Source: an uncultured Steroidobacter sp.
Lineage (GTDB): Bacteria; Pseudomonadota; Gammaproteobacteria; Steroidobacterales; Steroidobacteraceae
Length of the DNA: 32,356 nt
Assembly (NCBI GenBank): GCA_946478975.1
Contig: CAMLEO010000048.1
Coordinates: 1-32,356, forward strand
Direction: 5' to 3'
In this document: piece by piece, positions 16,901 through 23,064 of the stretch
Numbering within the stretch: position 1 is the stretch's first letter
How the letters are laid out: each line of letters starts with the position of its first letter
The notes under the pieces: generated by a model
The model's database searches: none
Told to the model about the DNA's origin: nothing
What the model saw: only the letters and a program-made list of their open reading frames with translations
Program-made: the position numbers and the translations under genes

Positions 16901-18478
16901 CTTGTTCGCGGCCGCGCCGGACCAGAAAGTGAGATCGGCCAGCGTGAACGTCGGGCCGCTGTACAGCGTCGCCGCGTAATTCACAGTACGCTCGATCAAT
17001 CCGTCGGCGTTGTAACGTGTCTCGCTCACCCGCCCTTCAGGTGACACAGTGAAACGCAGCCGCCCACTGCTGTCGTAGATGTAATGGCTGGTGAGCGCAC
17101 CGCTGACTGTGCCGGTTTCGTTGGGATCCGACTTGTTGGTGTTGGCACCGGTGTAGCGCGTCTCCGTCAGCACTCGATTATCGGCATTGAACGTGCGCTC
17201 GACCGTGTTGCCTTCAGCGTCGCGCTCCAAATAGCGGTTGCCGCGCGCATCGTATTTGTACGTGAGCACATGATCGAGTGCATCGGTGATGCGGTCCACG
17301 TTACCGCTCGCAGCATCGTAATGAAACTGCGTGCTCAGCCGCACGCCCGACGCGTTCAGCGGCGATTCGATCTTGAGCAGTTGTTTGCTGATCGGATCGT
17401 AGCTGTAGGTCCACGTCTGCGGATTGGCTTTGGCCGCATCGCTGATCGTGATGTCGGTGCGAATCGTGTTGCCGCTGCCGTCGGTGAAATATGCGAACGT
17501 TTGCGTGCCGCTGCCGTCGGTGACCGTCCACACCCTGCCGGCGCTGTCGTAAGTGAAGGTCACCAGCAACGGCACGCCGCCACTACTGCTGCCATCGTTT
17601 TGTTTGATGCTCGTGATGCGCGAGCTGGTCGCGCTTTCGTAAGTGTAGGTAGTGACGAAATACGTCGAAGCGGCGTCGCCCGGCTTGAGCACGGTTTTGA
17701 CCGAGCCAATGCGGCCGTTGTCGTACGTGTACTCGACCTGCTTGATCGCGGTGGTGCTGACCGCCGGCGGAATTTTGACTTTCCTGGTGGTGGGATCGAC
17801 TTCCAGCTCGTAGGTTTCGACGCGGCTCAACCTGGCGGGCGAGCCGGCGTACACCAGCTTGATCTTCTGCCCGCTGCCGACGTCGGTAACGCTGCTCAGG
17901 CGGTTGCCTTCGTACTCGTAGCTGATCGCGTTGCCGGTGAGATCCGTCCGGCTCAACAGCCGGCCAATCGTGCTGGCATTGGTGCTGTCACCGTATGTTT
18001 CAACTTCGCGCGTGCTGCCGTCGGTCCAGACCCAGCGATGCCCGTCGCTGACGGTGACGTACTTGAACGAGTCGTTGGCGCCGTCGCCTTCGCTTCCGAT
18101 GTAACTTTGAGTCGCACCGTCCCAGGTGTAAGTGACGACATGGCCGTCGCCGAGCATGCGAGTAACCGAGCCGCCGTTGCCGGGCGTGGTGCCGTTGAAT
18201 TTGACTGTGCGCTCGGCGTCCCATCGCCACGCGTCCGCATCGACATCGTCGCTCAACGAAGCATTGGAGTTATAAGTACGCAGCAGCGACAAATCGCTGC
18301 CACGGCCGGTGAGCACTTCATCGAGACTCTGCAACACGAGGTTGCCGTTCGCTGCGTTGACGTACGAGTTGCCCCGTGATTGCGCCAGCCACCCCTGGCC
18401 CAGGAGGCCGAGCCCACCCAGCAGGTTTGCCGAAGAATTGAACAGACCCAGTCCGGAACCGGCAACGATTGCAACCAT
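4445..18478 (-). CDS. Giant RHS/YD-repeat protein with Ig-like array, LysM and unknown C-terminus
   Basis: A 4677-residue protein. Residues 1-70 carry an uncleaved-looking N-terminus (GLGLFNSSANLLGG, then YVNAANGNLVLQSLDEVLTG) seen in long LysM/RHS proteins. Residues about 70-850 are YD repeats (Y-x-Y-D-x-x-G-R type). Residues about 854-1317 are five Ig/cadherin-like (He_PIG-type) domains of about 90 residues, each with a D-x-x-G-x-x-L-x-Y-S strand and a GTP or similar turn, closed by RSGGGG. Residues about 1340-3820 are a second, much longer YD array. A LysM domain (NYIVSSGDTLASIAASVFGD) spans about 3840-3894, followed by a glycine/alanine-rich hydrophobic stretch (about 3930-3986), helical segments and a C-terminal module of about 150 residues. 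RHS proteins encapsulate and deliver toxic C-termini, often between cells. The usual DPxGL boundary motif was not seen. The ATG at 18478 was chosen because GGAG lies eight bases upstream. An earlier ATG (18517) abuts a hairpin. No classical signal peptide is seen. Confidence 0.93.
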   Translation of the reverse strand: MVAIVAGSGLGLFNSSANLLGGLGLLGQGWLAQSRGNSYVNAANGNLVLQSLDEVLTGRGSDLSLLRTYNSNASLSDDVDADAWRWDAERTVKFNGTTPGNGGSVTRMLGDGHVVTYTWDGATQSYIGSEGDGANDSFKYVTVSDGHRWVWTDGSTREVETYGDSTNASTIGRLLSRTDLTGNAISYEYEGNRLSSVTDVGSGQKIKLVYAGSPARLSRVETYELEVDPTTRKVKIPPAVSTTAIKQVEYTYDNGRIGSVKTVLKPGDAASTYFVTTYTYESATSSRITSIKQNDGSSSGGVPLLVTFTYDSAGRVWTVTDGSGTQTFAYFTDGSGNTIRTDITISDAAKANPQTWTYSYDPISKQLLKIESPLNASGVRLSTQFHYDAASGNVDRITDALDHVLTYKYDARGNRYLERDAEGNTVERTFNADNRVLTETRYTGANTNKSDPNETGTVSGALTSHYIYDSSGRLRFTVSPEGRVSETRYNADGLIERTVNYAATLYSGPTFTLADLTFWSGAAANKAQIELTQYEYDFRGNLSKTTAYARTDSSGAGVLDAAASVTEYVYDGQGLLRQTLAVRGSGRDQRVGMSSFGYDGMGRQISRTDANGTQTTVYDDKAHTTTVTSGTGLNIISTYDGVGRLVSVVSSDGSVNRGNRYFYDAQGRQLMSQDAQQNRRYSFYDVAGRLLYEVDAAGSVTGYTYDAAGNLLTLTRYAGRIASTSSWVDSAANPTKVTKLTLNVATTAGTGVDLVTSADDRTTTFTYDDAGRLKTQSDAVGTISTTSYDGLSRVTSKRTGERLTRYFYDRDGRLLGTLDPLGFLTENKYDGAGRLVETVRYANRSPLAADVSAPVWLGVNTQNATGGKPFVYHMPAFDADGDALDYSLVGSLPSWLSWAKDGDGVTVTGTPPTALTTYTVTFTATDNRGQSADVTLTINVGNTPPSWRELPDASVRLQANGYSLVLPVASDAESTNLTYSIAVGQLPPGMAFNASTRTISGTPTAAGSYTIVARVTDANGGFTEKSFTLTVTDGPLTWAPVATQTARAQDPFTLSVGAATDPEQRTLTYSALSLPSWLSFNATTRVLTGTPPAGASSGTVVLQARDADGDEVRLSFAVNVQANGAPTWTAALPAQSATAGQSFNFTPAGAADPEGLALTYSAQSGLPAGLQVDAASGRIFGVPAGAQGIYTVVLKATDPHGLSVTNSVQITIGNGAPVYNGGINDHSAVVPLYVTFNLSSLAGNPPPFSDPNGDALSYSVSGMPFGLSFDPATRTFSGQITYPSTNTVTVTVSDGHGGTASKSFVLTFTTHRSGGGGNEPLVPRAALAPVDDVLANYRPSDLKGLHSYQFYDAQGRIVGSVDERGSLSETVYNEAANTRTTVRYNDFVTVDSTRNSLETLRPNGDRVQTVVTFDALGRVQTTDDTFSGRTHNIYDGAGRLVRQIFAEGTNDERSVRTRYNQFGEVVGTLGGEADLTWTAAHPTPTDAEIAAAIASSGTRYVYDSLGRRTQSIVTDALGVDQATLYFYDAEGRLAYTVNPAGEVTRTEYDSFGQAHIVRRYGTRIDASLYADLKTGAQGVERLRTTLDALPAEKNQQTTYEYEKRGLVKAVTDALRFVTSSTYDQYGQLATRTRALSSTQSVTTRFDYDLRGSLVAQTEDSDGLAANTQIHYDAYGRIIESVDAAGKVTRTSYGTDDRGRILQVTDPLERATRDEYDALGRVVRHVDARGQVTQYMFHDAQRSVVMITPEGHSVTTVRTVNGETLSVTNDLGATTSYTYDRDGNLETVTDASGNVVTRNSYDTHTGLLSETRDARNMLTRFSYDAARRLFERRVDPAGLNQVCTYTYDALGRQWIVTEGVRVTKYEYDLDDRRTRVIVDPDGLQLTTSYEYDADGNVLRVSQGTLAQPDQQVIQYEFDELGRRIKEIVAPSSSSAAPHSSNLTTEYRYDSTGQLTRKIDANGQSTWYVYDDAGQLRQTVNALGEVSETTYDANGRIATQRQYATRLDPSIVATFGDRAASSMPAVSADDRRTAYVYDGDGNQRFMFRSFVGTRWIVSENRYDANGNVAEKRLYGSYMQEAAVDTIMASSAQLAQIRTELTNLGYDDSRDTTLANISRTRYAYDLNGRLRYTVDAAGAITESVYDAAGNVITGIRYAARPALTEISESAIGPRVNRADVGNQVSRFAYDAAGRLRFSLREIDGAQLVSESRYDALGQVVETVDYANRLTTSDFSESYVSSHLVTNASDRRSEYVYDAAGRRIYDMRVLTFGTTTTVYVKRNSYDAMGHVVQTRSYAHTIPVSGGFTKTTVEAALTAFQNDPQNRNVDYVYDAVGRQRFVVQPDGSMVEQVYDSLGQIVERRRFNLTVGSTVARTEAALAAARGNHAVGDGVTRGEMYVYDAAGRLLSTTDAKGYKETYTYDALGNRCTYTDKKQRTWSYAYDRVGNLLSQTAPSAAIQLSGESSPVARQLVTKFEYDTMNNLTRRVEAVGTSDERSTRYSYDRLGRQTMVQLPGWYDPAAGKVVGGATQPSGTVARTLETTYDSFSNVVRTRLLTGVSGGVDNYQYEYKTYDTLGRLVHDVDAMNQVTKFSYTSFGEQKFVIRYASTVRALSVDEVWSVQALNSALSGASSRTIEMYYDTLGRKTQVDQPGSSAYSTFDPATGQGTAYSGIASTRYVYDAFGDLIQTSQLAQGGGSPVWRNTAHYFDAMGRETRTVDAMGYQTARSYDALGNLTSLIEYATAGVLDPDPTVRPPLPAESSKDRITEFTYNTLDQQTTVRRKGLSYVVMQDNGNYTEVNNNRNTATVVTTNVYDELGRVVSQTDALNNTTTTEYDALGHVSKVTQPARLVLAANGGSADPFIGRVSVAPFTTFTYNAFGQAVTQSTTVPGAGSTRTTRTVYDFAGNTIATIDARGNRRDLTVDFAGRVTSETQSIAVTASDLELTANAGNNAVVTGFNQVLKRRYSYDALGRRIDVVDVYTSSSGATQSGVRSTYNAYGEVTDEYRIYGAASAAADALSTVHTTHYDYDSNGRVITKQAADGITHYLYNLAGELVREEQAGNELSSDGTISRFTYRQYDALGRMTLQQLPWYFDNAMGEQGRDVSPRVEQTFDRWGNVIRRAEGGYLFREYHQDAVSSVGTRGVTTYEYNADNNVTAIHSPSTYAYTSATRTTEDLVNKTQAMRYDVLGRGVIQLDLLDGANGSYTTLRTRRQVFDGAGELTKQIDGSGRITEFAYDGFGNRVGTRLQNGTVYRDSFDANGNLLTHSIVRLNSATGPAYVSGTSPAASAVLATLQRYKYDQANRRYFEAQSTHDADDKIYVTLSRYDERNLLTDTYRGSRFNNRQTLVDTVTDTTSTVYDQFGNRTSQRDPDITTTWQYDVSDYIVGRLRSAGVNGRSMEYTYNDFGQKKTEIDSDDNYERTYLYYADGKLKQLNETTRGGNVQRGTAFERRQVAGYNYDTFGRVTYEDAGSTIAAQWMAGGLGQVHDEFTRRTSTVFDDAGQVQYISIGGEQELLKLLVYGYDLLGNRTSILANYLDGAGDLAQDIKYYSFDAEGRALIVDGTVASNGTRIAGDTGTEVTYDLAGRRATSAKKVGANVVRDTYSYDDLGYLKTIEEVDPSRFNGQSFTKETREYDDTGRLTQSANLSLVRDVESGQYDVILLRDSRNTYDDLGYLWTTENNQYNSDRATNSMINYQTDRAGHVNQHAVVVSVKAANDPQWHLAETQYYDYRYVQTLAGYQEQSVAEHTVSADGINHAGETTSREYDLLGRETLHRARGVDTALVYDINGQLRQKSAGTGNYQNFYFADGKQIGVVGRGSLAIAQFSNSFTPISETYPGATPGNYIVSSGDTLASIAASVFGDASLWYLLADANNVNFGPNATLPASEVGKSYHVPNVAINVSGTANAFKPFNLNEVVGSSTPRAATLPHPQQTCREQVGAIATLAVVVAISVAVSSFTGGVASAAVGNVLGSAIGAVVGSATQQSVGWALGLNHGIDGGQLLTSGLTAGLSAGVAGVVGNQNLLDRAFGGGFDALANIGFEAVANGNFDADWLLRAPLQGALALGSGAVIGASGLSSNPADADDLLLLQKGLGGAQSIVSNALDPRTGWAFHDELRSWSAITRQTVQAAAQVAAGYVGTLAANKVLGKDSARSTFAIPPAVLEDGADTARELASLEAEGSVPDAIAAAFAREQRASTRSTGRLYAGDNAFEIEAAANAEAAAAAYELNGTPLSDYENQLLDWKHGAERWYARYQAWQNNEVKNGTYEQRFDPGVPDYVQAAVNSSDQDYLIARRAIAENAALAEGAARAGQRALDEYGQEIGTYSALGQIDLDRSEVIAVTSGPANPDVAYGVMMDEARAAGVAPQVLIPDFFPNPGQLEAAEKIVKEHMRQQYENRPGTHTPVTIDYQAQLDRIKAERDRQQRAEDGISTVFTGPIGFLGGVAGGLTRTIAGGSFEEGYFRGAQIGSFGDAFAQAVGPAIAARAALSDVTTPVLDGRQYVSGAPVDFPGLRAPIEAETLAGARGPGAKVPRDVRWNVLQYGNEFLFRYRTNAGQVRAAAEFAAKNGATEINILTNAHGWLLRDDDGALAGYLITEKNAGYHWKGTYHTFFGEDAATQGIIQDRYPNTTVNLFDATDPLHYEAYQARAVLARGLEPGIACIGGFCYSGFTRHDFGSYRP
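14528..15919 (-). repeat. Five tandem Ig/cadherin-like domain repeats within the RHS gene
   Basis: Five diverged copies of about 90 residues each. They begin PVWLGV, PPSWRELP, PLTWAPVA, APTWTAALP and APVYNGG. Each has a proline-rich entry, a D-rich turn (DADGDALDYS, DAESTNLTYS, DPEQRTLTYS, DPEGLALTYS, DPNGDALSYS) and a late DxxG strand (DNRGQ, DANGG, DADGD, DPHGL, DGHGG). The Asp-rich turns suggest calcium binding, as in related putative Ig domains of secreted proteins. The array interrupts the YD-repeat region and is bounded at its C-end by a GGGG linker. Confidence 0.85.
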
Positions 18479-18517
18479 GAAATCAACTCCGCACGTTCGC
18501 CGTGCACACACGTTCAT

Positions 18518-18535
18518 GGCGGGCCGAAGCCCGCC
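18518..18535 (-). terminator. UUCG-type hairpin between TonB-dependent receptor and RHS gene
   Basis: On the minus strand GGCGGGC and GCCCGCC pair perfectly (7 bp) around a TTCG loop, a very stable tetraloop. It lies 32 nt after the receptor stop codon and 39 nt before the RHS start, with no T-run after it. It may terminate or attenuate receptor transcripts, or protect their 3' ends while letting some transcription continue into the RHS gene. A weaker inverted repeat, ACTACT and AGTAGT (18566-18583), surrounds the receptor stop codon. Confidence 0.6.
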
Positions 18536-18566
18536 GTTCGTTTGGAAACCGCGCTGTTGGAACCGA

Positions 18567-21485
18567 CTACTTGAACGAGTAGTTGGCAGAGACGAAGTAC
18601 CGTCGGCCGAGCACGTCGTAGCTCGATGGATCGGTGTTCGACTGTACGTAGCTCGGGTAGATCTGCGGCGCCTTGTCAGTGAGATTGGTCACGCCGACCC
18701 GCAGCGTCAGGCCCTCGATCATCGTTCCGGACGCGAACTTATAACTTGCGCCGGCATCGATATAGCTGACCGACGGCAGCTGGAACGCCGGCACATTGAA
18801 GTCCGTCATGCCGGCGATGTAGCGCCAGCGCGCGTTCAGCCCCAGGCCGCCGAGCTCATACGTGGTATTGAACGTCCATTTCCAGTTCGGGTGCGCGCTC
18901 GCGATGGTCTTGCCGGTGGTGTCCAGGTAGTGAGTAAACGACGCGCCCGGCACCTCCTGCTGATCGTAAGAGTGCAGCCACGCGCCGACCCAGTTCACGC
19001 CGACTCGCCCGGGACCCACGTCCGCCGCCCAATCGAGCTGCACGTCGATGCCGCTGGTTTGGATGGCACCGATGTTCTGTTCCACCTGTCGCGCGAAGAT
19101 CTCGCCCGTGCCGGCCGTGCGACTGAACGCGTGACAATAGGAGTTGTCCAGCGTCAGGCCCGGGTTGTACTGCGGATCGAAGCAACGATCGACGGCCACA
19201 TCGGCATTCAACACGGCGATGGCGTCGGTGATGTTGATGCGATACCAGTCGAGCGACAGCTGCAGCGCCGACAGCCACGGGTTGTCGGATTGCGAACGGA
19301 ATACGGCGCCGACCGTAACAGTGTCCGCCGTTTCCTCCTGCAGATCAGGATTGCCGCCGACCAGGCCTTCGACCTGCGCAGCGCTGAAGGTGAAGTTGTC
19401 GATCAGATCGGCCGGCACGCCTTGCGCGAGGCACAGCTGACGAATCGCTGCCGCATTCGAGCCCGTACGCGCGTCACTAGTGACGGAACACGGATCGGGT
19501 GGATTGACCGCGGGAAAGTTGGTGACCTGCGGCTGGAACAGTTCGAGGATGTTTGGTGCGCGCACCGCGCGCTGATACGAGCCTCGCAACAGCACCGGCG
19601 CGACTGGCTTGTAGGTCAGCTCGCCTTTGTATGAATTAACGCTGCCGACCGTGGAGTGATCGGCAAACCGGTAGCCGAAGGTCGCATCGAGCTTCTGCAC
19701 GCCCGGCAGATCGTGCAGGATCGGCACCAGTGCTTCGGCATAGACCTCGGTCGAGTCGGTCGAACCGACGGTGTTGTCGGTGGCATTGAAGCCGACGACA
19801 TCGACACGCTCCGGCAGTCCAAACGCGCCGGTGGTCGAGGCGCGCAACTGCTCGTCGGCGATGAATGCCGCTTCATCCTTCTTATAAAGAACGCCGAACG
19901 CCACCTGGAAGTCGCCGGCCGGCAGCGCGAACAATGGACCGGTCACTGACGCCTCGCCGATCGTCTGCTTCACCGTGGATGTATTGACTGCGTCGACGGT
20001 GACGAACTCCGCGCATTTCTGCGAGATGGACCCGGCACCGAATGGATCGAGGCCGCCGCACAGCGCGACACCGCCGTCCGCTGCAAACGTCAATTGTTCG
20101 AGCTTCGTGCGCGAGATACTGCCCAGCTCGGTGTTATCGAGCTTCACTTCGCCATAGGAGCCGTAAACATCGTAGCTCCAGCGCTCGAATATCTGGCCGC
20201 GCACGCCGGCGAGCACTTGATACACATCGTAGTCGTTGACTTCGTGACGAGGGCCGAGCTCCGCGAGGCGCTTGGAGAAACTGAACGGCGCGTTGGGATT
20301 GCTGCGCGAAGCCAGCAACTCGGCCAGATCGGTGGGAATGAATGGATTGGTCACCGGCACGAACAGGCTGCTGCCCGGCGTCGGTGCCAGCTGCGTGTCG
20401 GCATTGTAGTTGGCCCAAAGCCCCTGCACGTAGACTTCGGCCGCGGGCGTCAGTTCGAATGTGCCGCGAGCGAACGCAGTTTTGCGTTCGAGCGGCAGCT
20501 GCAGATAGTTGGTCGGCGCGAAGTTATATGTATAGGTACGATCGTTGAACGAGCCGGTCGTATCGCCGCGGAAGTTGCGGACGCTGCCCGGCGTTTCAGC
20601 ATCGCCGACCGAAAACAACGTGCGGTCGGCATTGAACGCGAACACTCGACCGACTTCTGCGCCAGCGGGCACACCGTAGCGACCGAAGACTCTGTCGACG
20701 GCTGCCTGTGACGCTGCAATCCGGGTCGAACCTTCCACAATCGTCGGCGAGCCCTGCGGCGTGAAGCCGACGTCCGGGCCGCTGTAACCGAGCACGGTGC
20801 TGGAAAAGTCACGTTGCCCCGCCAGCACGGCCTCGCGATCCGCATAGGCGAGATTGGCGACCACTTTGCCGCGGCCATCGGCAAAGCTGGTGCCGGCAGT
20901 GAGGCCAATCTGATATTCGCGGCCGTCCGACTCGGTGGTCTGGCCCCAGTTGGAATCGACCTCCACCCCTTCCAGATCTTTGGTCTTGAAGTTGACCACA
21001 CCGGCGACGGCATCGGAGCCATACACCGCCGAGGCCCCGCCGCTGATGATCTCCACGTCCTTGATCAAGGACGCGGGCAGCATATTCACATCGACCACCC
21101 CGTTGTTGTTGGCGGGAACGATGCGCTTGCCATCCAGCAGCGCCAGCGTGCGCTGCGTGCCCAGGCCGCGCAGCTCGATATTTGCCTGGCCGTTGTTGGA
21201 TGGATTGTTCGAAGTATTGGTGACCGACGGCGCGAACTGCGGCATGGTGTTCAGCAGCGTTTCGACCGTCGTGGTGCCACTACTTTGAAATGCCTGCTCG
21301 CCAACCGTGACCACGGGGCTAGCCGACTCATAATCCTTGCGCAGGATGCGTGAGCCGGTGACGACGATCTCTTGAATCGAATCGTCGGCGGCCTGCAGCG
21401 GCGTCGATGCCAGCGTCGCAGTCGTCAGGGCCACGCCGGCGACCAGCCGCGACCCACGAGAATGTTTGCTCATACGGTTGCTCAC
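18567..21485 (-). CDS. TonB-dependent outer-membrane receptor
   Basis: A 972-residue active-transport receptor powered by TonB. A signal peptide (SRLVAGVALTTATLASTPLQA, cut near residue 32) leads to a TonB-box-like DSIQEIVVTGSRI. The plug domain follows, with VETLLNTMPQFAPS, NIELRGLGTQRTLALLDGKR, and GGASAVYGSDAVAGVVNFKT. The rest is a beta-barrel with aromatic-rich strands, ending RRYFVSANYSFK. Three pairs of cysteines (near CGGLD and QKC, near PDPC and RQLC, and near DRCFD and NSYC) probably staple outer loops. The substrate is not evident. In related bacteria such receptors import glycans, siderophores or other nutrients. The GTG at 21485 was chosen because AGGAG lies eight bases upstream. 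An ATG at 21473 would remove four residues. It sits 85 nt downstream of an AraC-type regulator on the same strand. Confidence 0.93.
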   Translation of the reverse strand: MSNRMSKHSRGSRLVAGVALTTATLASTPLQAADDSIQEIVVTGSRILRKDYESASPVVTVGEQAFQSSGTTTVETLLNTMPQFAPSVTNTSNNPSNNGQANIELRGLGTQRTLALLDGKRIVPANNNGVVDVNMLPASLIKDVEIISGGASAVYGSDAVAGVVNFKTKDLEGVEVDSNWGQTTESDGREYQIGLTAGTSFADGRGKVVANLAYADREAVLAGQRDFSSTVLGYSGPDVGFTPQGSPTIVEGSTRIAASQAAVDRVFGRYGVPAGAEVGRVFAFNADRTLFSVGDAETPGSVRNFRGDTTGSFNDRTYTYNFAPTNYLQLPLERKTAFARGTFELTPAAEVYVQGLWANYNADTQLAPTPGSSLFVPVTNPFIPTDLAELLASRSNPNAPFSFSKRLAELGPRHEVNDYDVYQVLAGVRGQIFERWSYDVYGSYGEVKLDNTELGSISRTKLEQLTFAADGGVALCGGLDPFGAGSISQKCAEFVTVDAVNTSTVKQTIGEASVTGPLFALPAGDFQVAFGVLYKKDEAAFIADEQLRASTTGAFGLPERVDVVGFNATDNTVGSTDSTEVYAEALVPILHDLPGVQKLDATFGYRFADHSTVGSVNSYKGELTYKPVAPVLLRGSYQRAVRAPNILELFQPQVTNFPAVNPPDPCSVTSDARTGSNAAAIRQLCLAQGVPADLIDNFTFSAAQVEGLVGGNPDLQEETADTVTVGAVFRSQSDNPWLSALQLSLDWYRINITDAIAVLNADVAVDRCFDPQYNPGLTLDNSYCHAFSRTAGTGEIFARQVEQNIGAIQTSGIDVQLDWAADVGPGRVGVNWVGAWLHSYDQQEVPGASFTHYLDTTGKTIASAHPNWKWTFNTTYELGGLGLNARWRYIAGMTDFNVPAFQLPSVSYIDAGASYKFASGTMIEGLTLRVGVTNLTDKAPQIYPSYVQSNTDPSSYDVLGRRYFVSANYSFK

Positions 21486-21570
21486 GGAGCCCACTCCTAT
21501 GCTTAACCTTTGAAAATTTGTTTGTTGCGCGAAAGCGTGTGGGTACGCTAACAACAGCGATGCGCCGCCA

Positions 21571-22518
21571 TCACACACCGATTGCGGTTCTGGCCGGCTG
21601 CGATTGCGAACCTTTGTGACTTCCCGTACGCACCTGGCGCGGCGTGAGGCTGGTCCAGCGGCGCATCTGGCGCAGCAGTGTCGAATCGTTGCCGAAACCG
21701 ACGCTGGCAGCGATCTCGCTCATCGTCAGCTCGGTTGTTGCCAACATGCGGGCGGCGACGTTGGTGCGCTTGCGCTGCAGATAGGTGCGTGGAGTCACCC
21801 CGTGAACCAGGGTGAACAGCCGCAGAAAGTGATATTTGGAAAGACACGCGATCCGCGCGAGCGTGCTCAGGTCGAGCTCTTGCGCGTAATGCGTGTGCAG
21901 GAAATCGGTGGCCAGCGCGACGCGCCGATACACCTCCCGGCGAGTCGGCCGGCGCACCAGGTCGAGCCGGTCGATCTCCTCGCGCACGCGGTCGCAATGA
22001 CCGAGCATTCGCACCAGCAGAAACATCAGCTGCTCTTCGTACCAGGCCTCATCCACGACGCCGCGTGCCAGATGCGCCTTGATGAAACGCAGCACCGGGC
22101 TGACAGCGCGGTCGTGCGGATACAAACATTCGATGAAGTCCGGCATTCGCAGACCGACGGTGCCGTCCAGTGCGTGCTCGATCGAAATGGACTGCGCGCC
22201 ACAGACCTGCTCGACGAACTCGCTGTGAAAGCAGATCGCCAGCGACTCCACCGGCTGCGTGGAGTGAATCCGGGTCGAATACTGGCGGCCGGCATTGACG
22301 ATCAGGAAACTACAATCGTCGACCGCCACGGTGCGCTCGGGCAGCTGACAGTACTCCGCGCCATCCCAGGCACACCGAATCGACAGCGAATGCGTCAGTG
22401 GCCCGAACTCGAAGTGCCGGGTACGCAGCGAGACGATGCAGTTCTCGCGTCGCCAGCGCGCCCGCCAGTCGCTGAGCGCCGTGCCGTCCGTGAGATCGTT
22501 TGCAGAACGGATCAACAC
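21571..22518 (-). CDS. AraC-family transcriptional regulator
   Basis: A 315-residue DNA-binding regulator. The N-terminal two-thirds is a sensor-like domain (RTRHFEFGPLTHSLSIRCAW, later HSEFVEQVCGAQ), while the C-terminal part has the paired helix-turn-helix of the AraC family. The first is LDLSTLARIACLSKYHFLRL and the second is MSEIAASVGFGNDSTLLRQM. The fold ends SLTPRQVRTG. The start is a GTG at 22518 without a clear ribosome-binding site. It begins six nt after the DUF4920-like stop, so translation may depend on coupling to that gene. The receptor gene follows 85 nt downstream on the same strand, making it the obvious candidate target, though no operator is identified. Confidence 0.9.
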   Translation of the reverse strand: MLIRSANDLTDGTALSDWRARWRRENCIVSLRTRHFEFGPLTHSLSIRCAWDGAEYCQLPERTVAVDDCSFLIVNAGRQYSTRIHSTQPVESLAICFHSEFVEQVCGAQSISIEHALDGTVGLRMPDFIECLYPHDRAVSPVLRFIKAHLARGVVDEAWYEEQLMFLLVRMLGHCDRVREEIDRLDLVRRPTRREVYRRVALATDFLHTHYAQELDLSTLARIACLSKYHFLRLFTLVHGVTPRTYLQRKRTNVAARMLATTELTMSEIAASVGFGNDSTLLRQMRRWTSLTPRQVRTGSHKGSQSQPARTAIGV

Positions 22519-22524
22519 TGAATG

Positions 22525-22893
22525 TCACTGCGCTACGTCGATGCCGCTGGCGATGAGCTCGTAGCGCACGGCCGACGACGTCACGATTTTTTTCAACTGG
22601 CCCGCGACCACGGCGCTCTTGCCGATGAGAGTCGGCGGCACGAAGAACGCCTCGTTCTTGAATGTCACATGGATGTCGCCGGCGGCGCTCTTCAGGCCCA
22701 GCCAGCAGCCCCTGGCTTCGCACACCTTGTCGACCGTGGACTTCACCACGACATCGGCCGTCGGCTTGCTCGCGAGCTGCGCCAGGGCGGCGTCCAGCCC
22801 GACCGCCGCCTGTGCCGGAATCTCTGCACCGTAGTGCTCCGCATGGGCACCCATCGCAGCGACCCCGATCAACATCCCCAGTATGATTCGCAT
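22525..22893 (-). CDS. Small exported DUF4920-like protein
   Basis: A 122-residue protein with a signal peptide (MRIILGMLIGVAAMGAHA, cut before EHYGAEI). The mature part has the DUF4920 pattern: a V-K-x-x-V-D-x-V-C-x-x-x-G-C-W-L-x-L segment (VDKVCEARGCWLGL) followed by VTFKNEAFFVPPTLIGKSAV and a final GQLKK-type strand. The two cysteines of CEARGC may form a disulfide or bind metal. The family function is unknown and the likely place of action is the periplasm. The ATG at 22893 has GGAG seven bases upstream. The gene heads a likely operon with the AraC regulator (6-nt gap) and is divergent from the sigma factor gene. Confidence 0.8.
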   Translation of the reverse strand: MRIILGMLIGVAAMGAHAEHYGAEIPAQAAVGLDAALAQLASKPTADVVVKSTVDKVCEARGCWLGLKSAAGDIHVTFKNEAFFVPPTLIGKSAVVAGQLKKIVTSSAVRYELIASGIDVAQ

Positions 22894-23064
22894 GTCGGCA
22901 CTCCCGAGCTGGTGTGTACGCCTCTATCGGGATTGCCGGCCGCAAGCGGCCACGCTGGCAGGCGCCGAAAAAAGCTCTGCCGCTGTGTCCGTCGCCGCGA
23001 CCGAATTACGATGGGGGTAGCATCGGGCTGTAACGTTCGAGGCTCGTCCAGCGACGGTGAACTC
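22894..23064. other. Divergent intergenic region, no gene
   Basis: This 171-nt gap separates the divergent DUF4920-like and ECF sigma genes and should hold both promoters. A 14-nt inverted repeat GGCCGCAAGCGGCC (22938-22951) can fold into a five-base-pair hairpin with a CAAG loop. No convincing -35/-10 pair was identified. Confidence 0.35.

Noticed and set aside
6698..18379. Long open frames on the + strand opposite the RHS gene (6698-8518, 9413-11641, 13070-14785, 17084-18379)
   Set aside because: They are antisense to the YD repeats. Strong GC codon bias and the repeated Tyr-Asp codons keep the opposite frame free of stops. Their products are Arg/Val-rich and show no domains.
4445..18517. 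RHS start at the ATG at 18517
   Set aside because: This ATG directly follows the GC hairpin with no ribosome-binding site. The ATG at 18478 has GGAG at proper spacing and gives the familiar N-terminus.
18567..21578. Longer receptor start at 21578
   Set aside because: It would overlap the AraC gene end and put 31 extra residues before a clean signal peptide, and AGGAG lies before the GTG at 21485.
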